A program made the translations under genes and the position numbers. DNA of 64,000 bases from Polycladomyces abyssicola (GTDB taxonomy: Bacteria; Bacillota; Bacilli; Thermoactinomycetales; JIR-001): NCBI RefSeq assembly GCF_018326425.1, contig NZ_AP024601.1, positions 124,001 to 188,000 of the forward strand, written 5' to 3'. Below the pieces are notes generated by a model that did not search any database, was not told the DNA's origin, and saw nothing but the letters and a program-made list of their open reading frames with translations. Below are positions 15,565-23,728 of the stretch, piece by piece (the stretch's first letter is position 1; every line of letters begins with the position of its first letter).

Positions 15565-16035
15565 ATGACAAAACCTATTTGTATACCCGATCTTTCATCA
15601 AGACCGTTTTCTCTGACAGTGGAACGTCTGATGGATTCAGCGCCCGACGTACTGTTCCAAGCGTGGACGAAGCAGTTCGATCGCTGGTTTGCAGCGCCTG
15701 GATCAGTGTTAATGGAGGGAGAAGTCAACACGGTCTTCTTCTTTGAGACAATCTACAAATTTGAGACACATAGTGAAGCACAGCGTCATCCCCATTATGG
15801 TCGATTTCTCAGGCTCAAGCGCGATCGCCTCGTCGAAATGACTTGGGTTACCGGCGCTGAGGGAACAAAGGGAGCTGAGACGATTGTTACGGTTGAACTT
15901 GAGCCTCACGGTAACGGCACGTTACTACGTCTTACGCACGCGGGGTTTCCAGATGAGGAGTCGAGGAATCAGCACGAACAGGCATGGCCGTTTGTGCTTG
16001 AGCATCTTGACAGGCGGATGATGGCAAATACCTAA
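15565..16035 (+). CDS. SRPBCC/AHSA1-type domain protein
   Basis: A 156-residue single-domain protein of the START-like/AHSA1 superfamily. Visible features are the opening strand [19 protein letters not shown], Trp-Phe-Ala-Ala-Pro-Gly near residue 46, and the closing [12 protein letters not shown] block with a final amphipathic helix. These proteins bind hydrophobic ligands; many adjoin ArsR regulators, but none is present here. It stands alone between a terminator and an opposing MFS gene. ATG 15565 follows AAGGATAGGGATCTG. Ligand unknown. Confidence 0.8.
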   Translation: MTKPICIPDLSSRPFSLTVERLMDSAPDVLFQAWTKQFDRWFAAPGSVLMEGEVNTVFFFETIYKFETHSEAQRHPHYGRFLRLKRDRLVEMTWVTGAEGTKGAETIVTVELEPHGNGTLLRLTHAGFPDEESRNQHEQAWPFVLEHLDRRMMANT

Positions 16036-16211
16036 TGAACAGCCGGAAAACCATTTGCTCAGTATTCACCAGATACGCTCAACTACGTGTGCGAAATCAC
16101 CCAGGCTTGGACGAAACAATCGTGGATGGATGTGAGTTGCCACGTCGGATAAAGGGAGAAGCCTATGGTGACGAAAGGGAGTACCTCTGGTGTTGTAGTC
16201 GTGTGGAGCAG

Positions 16212-17528
16212 TCACAGTGGAGCCGAAGGGCCTTCTGTCGCAGGAATGGCGGGTGATTCCTGTTCGGCGGCGTTTGCTTCGGATGTTCCTTTTTCCAGAT
16301 CCACCGCAAATAGCAACAAGATGCCTACCAAGAAAAACAGTGCGATGGATAGGATGCCCATCCGGCTCGAGTCGAACTACTGCCCCACCAAGCCGAAAAC
16401 AGCTGGGCCGAAAACAGCTGCAAACTTGCCGGATAACCCGAAGAAGCCGAAGAATTCCGCGTTCCTGTGAACGGGGACGAGACGGCTGAAGATGGAGCGG
16501 GACAGCGCCTGACTGCCGCCCTGCACGCACCCGACAAGGATGGCGAGTAAATAGAAATGAAGTGCGGTGGTCATGAAATAACCCAGCATCACGATGACCA
16601 AATAGATGACCAGTGAGCCGATCAGAGATGGCATCGGGCCGAATCGGTCGGCTAATCGACCGAACAGCAGAGTAAGGGGGATGCCCACAAACTGGGTGAT
16701 CAGGAGAGCAGCGATCAGATCCGTCTGGCCGATCCCGATTTCCCGTCCATAGATGGTGGCCATCTTGATGATCGTATTGATCCCGTCGCTGAAGAGCCAG
16801 AATGCGATGAGAAATTTGAGCATTTCCGGATATCGGTTCAGGGAGCGCAGGGTCTTCCACACGGTACGGATCCCTTCCGCTGCGAGATGTTTGGCCGGTG
16901 TCGATGGATATCCCGACAGCGGTCGGTCGTGCACATGGTGGAACAGCGGAAGAGAAAACAGCCACCACCAGATCCCGACGCTGAAAAAGGATGCTTGTGT
17001 GGCAGCGAGGGCGGTGATGCCCAACATATTGTGAAATGTGATCATGGCCAGGTTGAGGGCGAGCAGGATGCCGCCGCCGATATAGCCAAAAGCGTAACCG
17101 CGAGCGGAGATGCGGTCGCGTTCGTTTTCGGACACCACATCGCTGAGAAACGCGTCATAGAACACGTTGCCGCCGGAAAAGCCCAACGTGCCGAAGATGA
17201 CTAAGATCGATGCCCACACCCACTCACCCGGTTCGATCGTGGCCATCAGCAGGGACGAAGCAATCCCGATCCAGGTGAACCAAAGGAGAAATCTCCGCTT
17301 GAACCGACCGGCGTCAGCGATCGCACCCAAAACCGGAGAGAGCAGGACGATCAGGACCAGAGCGATGGATTGGGTGTACCCCCAATAAGCCGTCGCTTTC
17401 GTGGCACCGAGATCGTGGCCGGCGACGTCGGAAAAAAAGATCGGCATCACCGTTGCCATGACGGTGGTGGCAAACGCCGAATTGGCCCAGTCATACATCA
17501 CCCACGCACGGACAGCGCGATCATCCAT
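16212..17528 (-). pseudogene. UMF1-type MFS transporter with an in-frame TAG near its 3' end
   Basis: Read from ATG 17528 (behind AGGAGG) the product starts [57 protein letters not shown], the signature of the UMF1/autophagy-22-like MFS family. The frame stops at a TAG (16377-16379) after Phe-Gly-Leu-Val-Gly-Gln. The same frame then stays open for 54 more codons to TGA 16212-16214 and encodes the family's missing last part: Ser-Ser-Arg-Met-Gly-Ile-Leu-Ser-Ile, a final hydrophobic helix and an acidic tail. A single T-to-A change from TTG would give this stop. The protein therefore either lacks its last helix, with 383 residues, or depends on readthrough. The rest of the gene looks intact, so the lesion is recent or a sequencing error. 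Confidence 0.8.
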
Positions 17529-17830
17529 GGAAAAAGCCTCCTTTTGCGGCCTCATCCATTTCAATCTATTCAGAAAATACACCTTTCACCTCAGTTAGAT
17601 CACAGGTATGGATGAGAAAGAAAATCATGGAAAGCACAAATAGAAAACCATCAAAGGTCAAGAAAGAGAAGAAGAAAAGAAAGGGTTTTGGCTGTCCAGA
17701 AATAACCGTTCGTGATAAAATAAGAAAGCAAATGTCTGTATCGGTTAAGCCGTCAAAAACCAGACTTACATATTTTGAGACGTTTTCCTTTTCATTCACA
17801 CGACCCCGGCAAGAAAGGTGATTGAAACAA
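17529..17830. other. intergenic stretch without a supported gene
   Basis: Divergent spacer between the MFS gene and the pseudokinase. It holds one short lysine-rich frame with no good ribosome site and no clear promoter, terminator or repeat. Confidence 0.4.
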
Positions 17831-18643
17831 ATGCGAATGAAAGAGAAAGGTGAGTGGATACGGGAGTCGTATGAAGTGATCGATGCATTCCCCTTTGTAC
17901 AGGGGGTTCTTTATTACACGGCATATCGACAAAAAAACGAGGCGGTATCCGAGGGAGAACCGGTTCGAACGCGGTTTGTTCACGCGTTGGATGCGCGCGC
18001 TTTTCACGGGGAAAGCGGTCGCGATTTTGAGAAACTGCTCATGCGGGATGAAGATGCGTTTTTCCCGGTTCAGGAAGTGTTCATCGAAGATGGAGTCCTG
18101 TATCAAGTATATCGAAAATTAGAGGGGACGCTCCTCGCGCACTATTTGTACCATACGTTACCGTTGCCGCTGGATCGGGCGATGTGGATATTGCGACGGA
18201 TCACTGGTCATCTGTTGCGCTTGTATGACCAAGATCAGTTTACCATGGTTCATCCACAAAATGTTCTTTTGGCCCCGGGCGGGGCGGTGCGTTTCATCTA
18301 CGGTGGCCCCGTCGGGCTGTTGCCCAAAGGAGGACTTCATCCGCAACCGTCTGCGGATGGTCAGCGGCGGGAAGATACGTATGATGCGTTTACGGTCGGG
18401 GCATTGGCATACACGATGTTTACGGGCAACAGTCCAACGGCATTTTCGCTTACCCCTGCTCCCATCCGCCAGTTTCGGGAGGATGTGCCGGAAGAGCTGG
18501 AAGATTGGATCATGCGCACCCTGTCCTTCAATCCGGAGCAACGTCCCACGATCGAGGAGATGGCCCGGTTTTTTCATAAAGTGACGGCCAAGATCGAAGG
18601 GGAATCAGAAGGTTTATTCGGATGGGAACGCATGCTGTTGTAG
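17831..18643 (+). CDS. Ser/Thr protein kinase-like protein (probable pseudokinase)
   Basis: About 270 residues from ATG 17831, 8 bases after AAAGGTG. The C-lobe follows the kinase pattern: a helix, then His-Pro-Gln-Asn-Val-Leu-Leu where active kinases have His-Arg-Asp-x-Lys-Pro-x-Asn-Val-Leu-Leu. A DFG-like position reads Ile-Tyr-Gly-Gly, followed by Asp-Thr-Tyr-Asp-Ala-Phe-Thr-Val-Gly-Ala-Leu-Ala-Tyr-Thr-Met-Phe-Thr-Gly and a closing Leu-Ser-Phe-Asn-Pro-Glu-Gln-Arg-Pro-Thr. The catalytic Asp and the metal-binding Asp are both absent, and no glycine-rich loop is clear, so catalysis is unlikely. No membrane segment is seen. A scaffold or ligand-sensing role is inferred. Confidence 0.7.
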   Translation: MRMKEKGEWIRESYEVIDAFPFVQGVLYYTAYRQKNEAVSEGEPVRTRFVHALDARAFHGESGRDFEKLLMRDEDAFFPVQEVFIEDGVLYQVYRKLEGTLLAHYLYHTLPLPLDRAMWILRRITGHLLRLYDQDQFTMVHPQNVLLAPGGAVRFIYGGPVGLLPKGGLHPQPSADGQRREDTYDAFTVGALAYTMFTGNSPTAFSLTPAPIRQFREDVPEELEDWIMRTLSFNPEQRPTIEEMARFFHKVTAKIEGESEGLFGWERMLL

Positions 18644-18717
18644 TGAATCTCGACTGAGCATGGATCGGGAAAGCGCCGAATTTGTGAGCCATGGGTTGCT
18701 AAGAAATGAAGCAATTG

Positions 18718-18846
18718 CCCCAAAAAGCGGCCGAGAAGTTCCAAGAGCACCTCTCGCTCCTGCTACGCCTGCGCTCAAAGGTCGCCCGTAGGAAATCGGC
18801 CACCTTCTTATTGGGGAGTCTGAATTTCACGCGGGCGACCTTTGAG
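18718..18846. repeat. overlapping inverted repeats upstream of tRNA-Ala
   Basis: A perfect 15-base inverted repeat (18774-18788 and 18832-18846) overlaps a nested pair, CCCCAA/TTGGGG (18718-18723, 18811-18816) enclosing GGCCGA/TCGGCC (18729-18734, 18796-18801). The two foldings exclude each other. No reading frame covers it. Confidence 0.5.
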
Positions 18847-18872
18847 ATGAGCTACTCACCTGAAAAAGGTGC

Positions 18873-18901
18873 TTGACTTTCTCCGAGGACCCGTGTACAA
18901 T
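18873..18901 (+). promoter_or_regulatory. promoter of tRNA-Ala
   Basis: TTGACT (18873-18878) and TACAAT (18896-18901), 17-base spacer, ending 28 bases before the tRNA 5' end. Confidence 0.85.
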
Positions 18902-18929
18902 AATTCCTGTCGCTGATTGAAAGCTTCGT

Positions 18930-19005
18930 GGGGCTGTAGCTCAGCTGGGAGAGCGCCTCGTTCGCAACGAGGAGGTCGGCGGTTCGAGCCCGCTCAGCTC
19001 CACCA
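18930..19005 (+). tRNA. tRNA-Ala (anticodon CGC)
   Basis: A 76-base cloverleaf. The 7-base acceptor stem is GGGGCTG with CAGCTCC (one G-T pair), and the D-arm reads GCTCAGCTGGGAGAGC. The anticodon stem CCTCG/CGAGG encloses loop TTCGCAA, giving anticodon CGC, which reads GCG (Ala). The T-arm is GGCGGTTCGAGCCCGCT, and the 3' CCA is encoded. It has its own promoter and terminator, so it is a single-gene transcription unit. Confidence 0.95.
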
Positions 19006-19009
19006 GACG

Positions 19010-19042
19010 AACACCTCGTTGATGATTCAACGAGGTGTTTTT
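19010..19042 (+). terminator. terminator of tRNA-Ala
   Basis: A perfect 12-base-pair stem (19010-19021 with 19028-19039) is followed by a T6 run. Confidence 0.9.
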
Positions 19043-19054
19043 TATGTGGTTTTA

Positions 19055-19071
19055 TGTCATGAAATGTGACA
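19055..19071. promoter_or_regulatory. TnrA/GlnR-type nitrogen-control box, distal
   Basis: TGTCATGAAATGTGACA fits TGTNA-N7-TNACA; two of the less conserved inner positions differ from the consensus. It lies 64 bases upstream of a second, perfect box. Confidence 0.6.
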
Positions 19072-19118
19072 TGATGAACTAGAAAGTGAAAGAAGACTCA
19101 TTTGTTTGGGGTTATTAA

Positions 19119-19135
19119 TGTAAAAAAATATTACA
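19119..19135. promoter_or_regulatory. TnrA/GlnR-type nitrogen-control box, proximal
   Basis: TGTAAAAAAATATTACA matches every defined position of the Bacillus TnrA/GlnR consensus TGTNANAWWWTMTNACA. It ends 6 bases upstream of the -35 box of the ANTAR-nitrate transporter promoter, a position suited to activation by TnrA under nitrogen limitation. Confidence 0.75.
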
Positions 19136-19141
19136 TAAGTC

Positions 19142-19171
19142 TTGCGAAACAGGCAGGGGATTCGTTACAAT
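19142..19171 (+). promoter_or_regulatory. promoter of the ANTAR-nitrate transporter operon
   Basis: TTGCGA (19142-19147) and TACAAT (19166-19171), 18-base spacer. A weak -35 next to a nitrogen-control box fits an activated promoter. Confidence 0.55.
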
Positions 19172-19228
19172 GAAGTCGTGCTGAATTTTCGTGTAAATAA
19201 AACTGACACAAAGGAGTGTGCCCTCCCG

Positions 19229-19831
19229 TTGAATATCTGGGTGTTGCATGAGCAGCCGTTTACGATGTCGGCAGGTGCTTATGTGGACAGTCTGCGCCGG
19301 GCGGGGCTTTCCATCACCGCCGTGGATGAAAAGGCGTTGGAAACCGGTGTTCCCGATGCGGTCATGTTGGTTTATCCGTCGGAAGGATGGAAACGTCGGG
19401 TAAAGGCGGTTTCGGAAAAATGCCCGTGGGTGTTGATGTTGGACCGAGGGGGTCTGCCACGAGCGGATGAATGGGATGAAAACTGCCGTCCGTCCGCCGT
19501 CATCGCGACGACGATGGATGTTCGCCATGCCGTTTGGGCGATCCGACAAGGGGTGTATCAAGCAAAGGAACGAGTCTCTTGGCAAAAGCGCATCCAACAG
19601 TTGGAACGCCGTTTGGCCCAACGCGCCGTGATTGATCGGGCCAAGGGGAAGCTGATGGACGAGCGGAGATGGACGGAGGAGCAAGCGTACCATTATTTGC
19701 GGCAGGCGGCGATGAACGAGAGGAAGACGATGCAGCAAGTCGCTGATGAAGTCTTGTCAGCAAAGCGACAACCCATTTTTGCAGGTTCCACGACCCGTAC
19801 CATACGAGCTGGTTCGGGTAAATGGAAATAA
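19229..19831 (+). CDS. ANTAR-domain transcription antitermination regulator with degenerate receiver
   Basis: A 200-residue protein read from TTG 19229 behind AAAGGAG; earlier frames would start inside the promoter. The N-terminal 105 residues resemble a response-regulator fold, but the phospho-Asp position reads Ala-Val-Met-Leu-Val-Tyr-Pro, so normal phosphorylation is unlikely. A coiled coil (about 112-127) leads to the ANTAR domain (about 128-184), with Arg-Ala-Val-Ile-Asp-Arg-Ala-Lys-Gly-Lys-Leu-Met and Ala-Tyr-His-Tyr-Leu-Arg-Gln-Ala-Ala-Met. ANTAR proteins bind tandem RNA hairpins to prevent termination. The nitrate transporter gene follows 26 bases later, so nitrate-responsive control is probable. 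No tandem hexaloop target was found in the short leader. Confidence 0.8.
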   Translation: MNIWVLHEQPFTMSAGAYVDSLRRAGLSITAVDEKALETGVPDAVMLVYPSEGWKRRVKAVSEKCPWVLMLDRGGLPRADEWDENCRPSAVIATTMDVRHAVWAIRQGVYQAKERVSWQKRIQQLERRLAQRAVIDRAKGKLMDERRWTEEQAYHYLRQAAMNERKTMQQVADEVLSAKRQPIFAGSTTRTIRAGSGKWK

Positions 19832-19857
19832 ACCTTACAACGAAGTGGGGGAAAACA

Positions 19858-21066
19858 GTGCGCTCGTTTTTGAGAGCTGGACATTTGCCCAGTTTGTTGT
19901 CAGCATTTTTGTATTTTGATGTCAGTTTCATGGTGTGGGTGTTGTTGGGTGCTTTGGGTGTGATGGTGGCGCAGGATCTCAATTTGAATGCGACACAAAA
20001 AGGTCTGATGGTGGCGGTGCCGATCCTGGGAGGTTCCATCTTTCGCATCATCATGGGACTTTTGACCGATCGGATCGGTGCCAAGCGCACCGGTCTGATC
20101 GGAATGACCGCCACGATGATACCGCTCTGTTTGCTGTGGTTGATGGGCACCAACTTGCCACAGGTGTTTGCCGCCGGTTTTCTGCTGGGGATTGCCGGTG
20201 CCAGTTTCGCTGCAGCCATTCCGTTGGCCAGTCGTTGGTACCCACCGGAGTACCGGGGGTTGGCGATGGGGATTGCTGGGGCTGGTAACAGCGGTACAGT
20301 GTTTGCTGTGTGGTTTGCTCCCCGTTTGGCGGAGACGTTCGGCAGTTGGCATGCCGTGTTCGGATTGGCGATGATCCCGATCGGACTGGTCATGATTATT
20401 TTTGCTCTATTCGCCAAGGACGCGCCTGATCAACCGCCGGCACAACCGCTTCATTCGTATTTTGCTGTATGGAAAGAAAAAGATGCATGGCTGTTTTGCT
20501 TCTTTTACAGTGTCACGTTTGGTGGTTTTGTCGGGTTCTCCAGTTTCTTGCCGATTCTGATTCATGATCTGTACGGGCTGAATCAGGTACAGGCATCCAG
20601 TTTCGTGACGGCTTGCGTGTTTGCGGGTAGTTTTGTCCGTCCGATCGGCGGTTGGTTGGCTGATCGCATCGGCGGAATTCGCATGTTGCTGGTTCTCTTT
20701 TCCGTCATTGCCTGCCTGGTGGCCTCTGCTGCTCAATTGCCGCCGTTTGGCTGGATGATGGGACTGTTGATCATGTTGATGATCGGGCTGGGCATGGGCA
20801 ACGGTGCCGTGTTCCAGTTGGTGCCCCAGCGGTTTGCCAAAGAGATCGGCGTGATCACCGGGATGGTCGGTGCAGCCGGCGGTATCGGTGGTTTTTATCT
20901 TCCGTTCGGTTTGGGTGCGCTCAAAGACATGACTGGTACCTACTCCACTGGTTTGTGGGCGATTGCGGCTGTGGTGGCATTGGCGTTTATCTCGATGTGG
21001 GTGGTCAGCCGGCGTTGGCGCCGTGAGTGGGCGCGTCAATCGTCGGTCGGCAACGTCACGGTGTGA
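19858..21066 (+). CDS. nasA: nitrate/nitrite MFS transporter (NarK/NasA type)
   Basis: A 402-residue, 12-helix major facilitator starting at GTG 19858, 7 bases after GTGGGGGA. Helix 1 has the NarK-type Leu-Tyr-Phe-Asp-Val-Ser-Phe-Met-Val-Trp. The cytoplasmic loop reads Gly-Leu-Leu-Thr-Asp-Arg-Ile-Gly-Ala-Lys-Arg, and a Gly-rich nitrate signature (Gly-Ala-Gly-Asn-Ser-Gly-Thr-Val, about residues 142-149) is present, with its counterpart Gly-Met-Gly-Asn-Gly-Ala-Val-Phe-Gln near 315. It imports nitrate for assimilation, or exchanges nitrate and nitrite. Two TnrA-type boxes upstream favour the assimilatory role. The reductase genes are not in the window. Confidence 0.9.
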   Translation: MRSFLRAGHLPSLLSAFLYFDVSFMVWVLLGALGVMVAQDLNLNATQKGLMVAVPILGGSIFRIIMGLLTDRIGAKRTGLIGMTATMIPLCLLWLMGTNLPQVFAAGFLLGIAGASFAAAIPLASRWYPPEYRGLAMGIAGAGNSGTVFAVWFAPRLAETFGSWHAVFGLAMIPIGLVMIIFALFAKDAPDQPPAQPLHSYFAVWKEKDAWLFCFFYSVTFGGFVGFSSFLPILIHDLYGLNQVQASSFVTACVFAGSFVRPIGGWLADRIGGIRMLLVLFSVIACLVASAAQLPPFGWMMGLLIMLMIGLGMGNGAVFQLVPQRFAKEIGVITGMVGAAGGIGGFYLPFGLGALKDMTGTYSTGLWAIAAVVALAFISMWVVSRRWRREWARQSSVGNVTV

Positions 21067-21186
21067 GACGGGACAAGTTTTCTTGCTGTGTAACGATCGG
21101 AGTGCTGAAAGTAGGAAAAATGAATGGTATGGCTCTGGTCACGGCGGATCGGCCGCTTGTCAGCAATTTCGGATAGAGTGTCTATG

Positions 21187-21216
21187 AGATCTGGCCTGTT
21201 GCCAGATCTTTTTTTA
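21187..21216 (+). terminator. terminator of the nitrate transporter operon
   Basis: AGATCTGGC and GCCAGATCT form a 9-base-pair stem with a five-base loop, and T8 follows. Confidence 0.9.
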
Positions 21217-21331
21217 CTCCCCGTCTTTCAAACGATGAAACGCTGTTCGGATTGTCGTGCGTGAAAAGTCGAAACTTGTGATAACATGAAAAAGAGAGGC
21301 GATTGTGTGACGGATAAGGAGGAGTAAGCGT

Positions 21332-22444
21332 TTGGCTAACCGTGATAACAGGAACAGCGGCATGAAAAAAACATGGTGGGGCGGTTTGATTGCGCTTTTG
21401 ATCGGCTTTGGCGGGAAACTCAAGTTTTTGCTCCCCATTCTCAAACTGGGAAAAGCGGGAGGAACCATCTGGACCATGCTTTTGTCCATCGGTGCGTATG
21501 CCCTGTTTTATCCATGGACCTTTGCGCTCGGATTGGTGGTGATGATGCTCATCCACGAGATGGGGCATGTGTGGGCCGCGCGCAGGAAAGGATTGCCCGT
21601 GTCAGCGCCGTCATTCATCCCATTTCTGGGAGCGTTGATCATGATGCGGAAAATGCCCGCTGATGCCGTGACTGAGGCTTATATTGCCTACGGCGGTCCA
21701 TTCGTGGGTACCATCGGTGCGGTGCTGTGTTTGGTGGTCGGTGTGGTGACCGGATACAAACCGCTCTACTCGATTGCGCAGGTGGGGTTTTTGCTCAATC
21801 TGTTTAACCTGTTGCCGATTCACCCCTTGGACGGCGGGCGGATCGTGACCGCCATCTCCCGTTGGTTGTGGGTGGTGGGGCTCGTTGGAGGCCTCGTCTT
21901 GGTGATTGTCACGTTCAGCCCGCTGCTGTTGCTGATCTGGTTGTTATTTGCTTGGGAATTGTGGTCGGCCTTTCTCTCCGACAGGCGCAAAAAGCCCAGG
22001 AAGATCCATGTGGAGGCGTTTGTACCGGAAAGCCGCTGGGAGGAGGCGGGTGTCTGGATACCTGCCGAGTCCCATCAGCGGGTCTTGCCCCATATACAGT
22101 ATTGTCGGGTGGAAGACCGAGAACATGTGTGTTCGGTCGTCTACCCGGGTATAGGGCAAGTCTTTCAATTCGAAGGTGTGAAGGGGCGGTTTGAAGAAGT
22201 GCGGATGAACGGGGCCGACCGCTTCATGGATCACGACACCGGTCAACCCCTTGTCCGTTTGCGACTGGAAGCTCAATATATACCATCCCCTGAGGAAGAT
22301 CCGTCGTTGCGCAAAAGTGCGGAATACTATCAAGTTCCCGGAAGGACACGCTTTGTGTACGGGGTAGCCTATTTCGGACTCATTTTGGCATTGGTGTTGC
22401 TGATGGGCGTAACGCATAGGATGATATCCGGTTTTGATCTGTAG
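21332..22444 (+). CDS. M50 (site-2-type) membrane metalloprotease
   Basis: A 370-residue protein from TTG 21332 behind AAGGAGGAG. Several helices surround the zinc motif His-Glu-Met-Gly-His near residue 72, and the second ligand site Leu-Asp-Gly-Gly is near residue 168, so the active site is intact. After the protease core a soluble domain (about 220-340) with Trp/His/Cys residues precedes a C-terminal helix. M50 enzymes cut membrane-embedded substrates; the target is not indicated by neighbours. This is a stand-alone gene with a terminator on its left. Confidence 0.85.
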   Translation: MANRDNRNSGMKKTWWGGLIALLIGFGGKLKFLLPILKLGKAGGTIWTMLLSIGAYALFYPWTFALGLVVMMLIHEMGHVWAARRKGLPVSAPSFIPFLGALIMMRKMPADAVTEAYIAYGGPFVGTIGAVLCLVVGVVTGYKPLYSIAQVGFLLNLFNLLPIHPLDGGRIVTAISRWLWVVGLVGGLVLVIVTFSPLLLLIWLLFAWELWSAFLSDRRKKPRKIHVEAFVPESRWEEAGVWIPAESHQRVLPHIQYCRVEDREHVCSVVYPGIGQVFQFEGVKGRFEEVRMNGADRFMDHDTGQPLVRLRLEAQYIPSPEEDPSLRKSAEYYQVPGRTRFVYGVAYFGLILALVLLMGVTHRMISGFDL

Positions 22445-22915
22445 AGAAAAAGCGAAAGTGTGGTTGTTTGCTTCGGAACAAAAGGGTGTGAAAAGAAAAA
22501 AGCCGTCCCCCAGCAAAGAGGCCTGAAATACATCGATACGAAAAACGATGGGGGACGGCTCTGCACAGGACTTTCTTCGGTCAGTTGACACTCGGTTCGG
22601 TGAAGTTGACGATGGCGTCTGCCCCGTCGATTTTGCGCACTTAATCGCCCATATTCGGCCATCCCACTTTACAAAGCGGATGCCCCTGCCGGTATGCTTC
22701 CGACATTGTGTCAGATCGTGAGTGTAGAGGGGAATTTCGCAATTTTATCTCGTGGGGACATATGGATCAAACACTTCGAGAGTGGATCGACGGTGCATTC
22801 GTCCCCTCTGAAAGAGGGTGGCCGTCTTCCCTCAAGAGACCTTGCATTGTCCATCAGGGATCGAAAGGGAAAACGGCACGCAAATCCGTATGATAGACTA
22901 TGGTTTCCGTTTTTT
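22445..22915. other. intergenic region between M50 gene and ABC exporter operon
   Basis: A 471-base stretch between convergent genes. It holds the minus-strand terminator at 22501-22560. At about 22580-22710 on the minus strand there is a short frame of 41 codons interrupted by one stop (ending Asn-Phe-Thr-Glu-Pro-Ser-Val-Asn), which could be a decayed small gene. Nothing else is recognised. Confidence 0.4.
22501..22560 (-). terminator. terminator of the ABC exporter operon
   Basis: AGCCGTCCCCC and GGGGGACGGCT form a perfect 11-base-pair stem. Read on the minus strand it is followed by TTTTTTC, so it serves the operon coming from the right. Confidence 0.7.
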
Positions 22916-23728
22916 TTATCCATTCCGCTTCAGCTTGCCCGTGCGCATCGCATAACGTTCCGCCTGCAGGAAGATCCACAAGCCCAGCGGAACCAGTATG
23001 ACGCCAATCAACAGCAGGATGCCCAACTTCGGCAAAAGTGCGACGACACCGGTGCCGTGCAGGATGGCGTCCCGTGCCGCATCCAGCGCATATGTCGCGG
23101 GAGAGATGGCGGACAGGGGGTGAAGCCATTTGGGCAACACGTCGATTGGATAGTACACACCGGAGACGAGCAAGATGATGCCCTGAATGATATGCGTCGC
23201 CTGGGTGCCGCGTTCGGGGGACAACAGGGGAAGAACTGCAGCGATCAGGCCCAGACCCATAAAAGCGGGACTGGCAACCGCCAGTACGATCAGTGCGGCA
23301 GGGAAATTCGCCTGCGCCAAAGGCAGGTCGAAAAAGAGGGCCACGACAGCCAAGACGATAATGGAACGGATCGTTCCGTACAGCACTGCAAACAAGCACA
23401 TCCCCGCCAAGTGCGTGATGCGGCGGATCGGTGCCATAAACGTGTATTCGATCGTTCCTTCCCATCGTTCCCACGTGATGGAGTTGGCTACCTCTTCAAA
23501 CAATACGGACATGAATCCCCAGAAAAGCGCGCCGATCACCAGATACAGTACCATTTGCCCCTGGTTGGGCGTACCCTGCATTGTCAACCCGATCAATCCG
23601 ATCGTCAAGGTGTTGACGATATTATAGAAGAGAAACACCACTTCCCAAGCCAGATAGCGCCGGATCAGACGGAAGCTGCGCTCGACGAATGCATAAGCGG
23701 CGTTCCACTCACGCATCCATGTCTTCAT
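22916..23728 (-). CDS. ABC-2 type permease
   Basis: A 270-residue membrane protein with about six helices, starting with an amphipathic segment (Glu-Arg-Ser-Phe-Arg-Leu-Ile-Arg-Arg-Tyr). The motif Gly-Thr-Ile-Glu-Tyr-Thr-Phe-Met-Ala-Pro near residue 92 and the conserved Ser-Gly-Val-Tyr-Tyr-Pro-Ile-Asp-Val-Leu-Pro near residue 188 are typical of ABC-2 exporters. Its start overlaps the ATPase gene end by 20 bases, showing translational coupling. Together they form one exporter, for a drug, lipid or polysaccharide; substrate not evident. Confidence 0.88.
   Translation of the reverse strand: MKTWMREWNAAYAFVERSFRLIRRYLAWEVVFLFYNIVNTLTIGLIGLTMQGTPNQGQMVLYLVIGALFWGFMSVLFEEVANSITWERWEGTIEYTFMAPIRRITHLAGMCLFAVLYGTIRSIIVLAVVALFFDLPLAQANFPAALIVLAVASPAFMGLGLIAAVLPLLSPERGTQATHIIQGIILLVSGVYYPIDVLPKWLHPLSAISPATYALDAARDAILHGTGVVALLPKLGILLLIGVILVPLGLWIFLQAERYAMRTGKLKRNG

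Noticed and set aside
17612-17821. 69-codon lysine-rich frame before the pseudokinase
   Set aside because: There is no convincing ribosome site, the composition is low-complexity, and no family pattern is seen.
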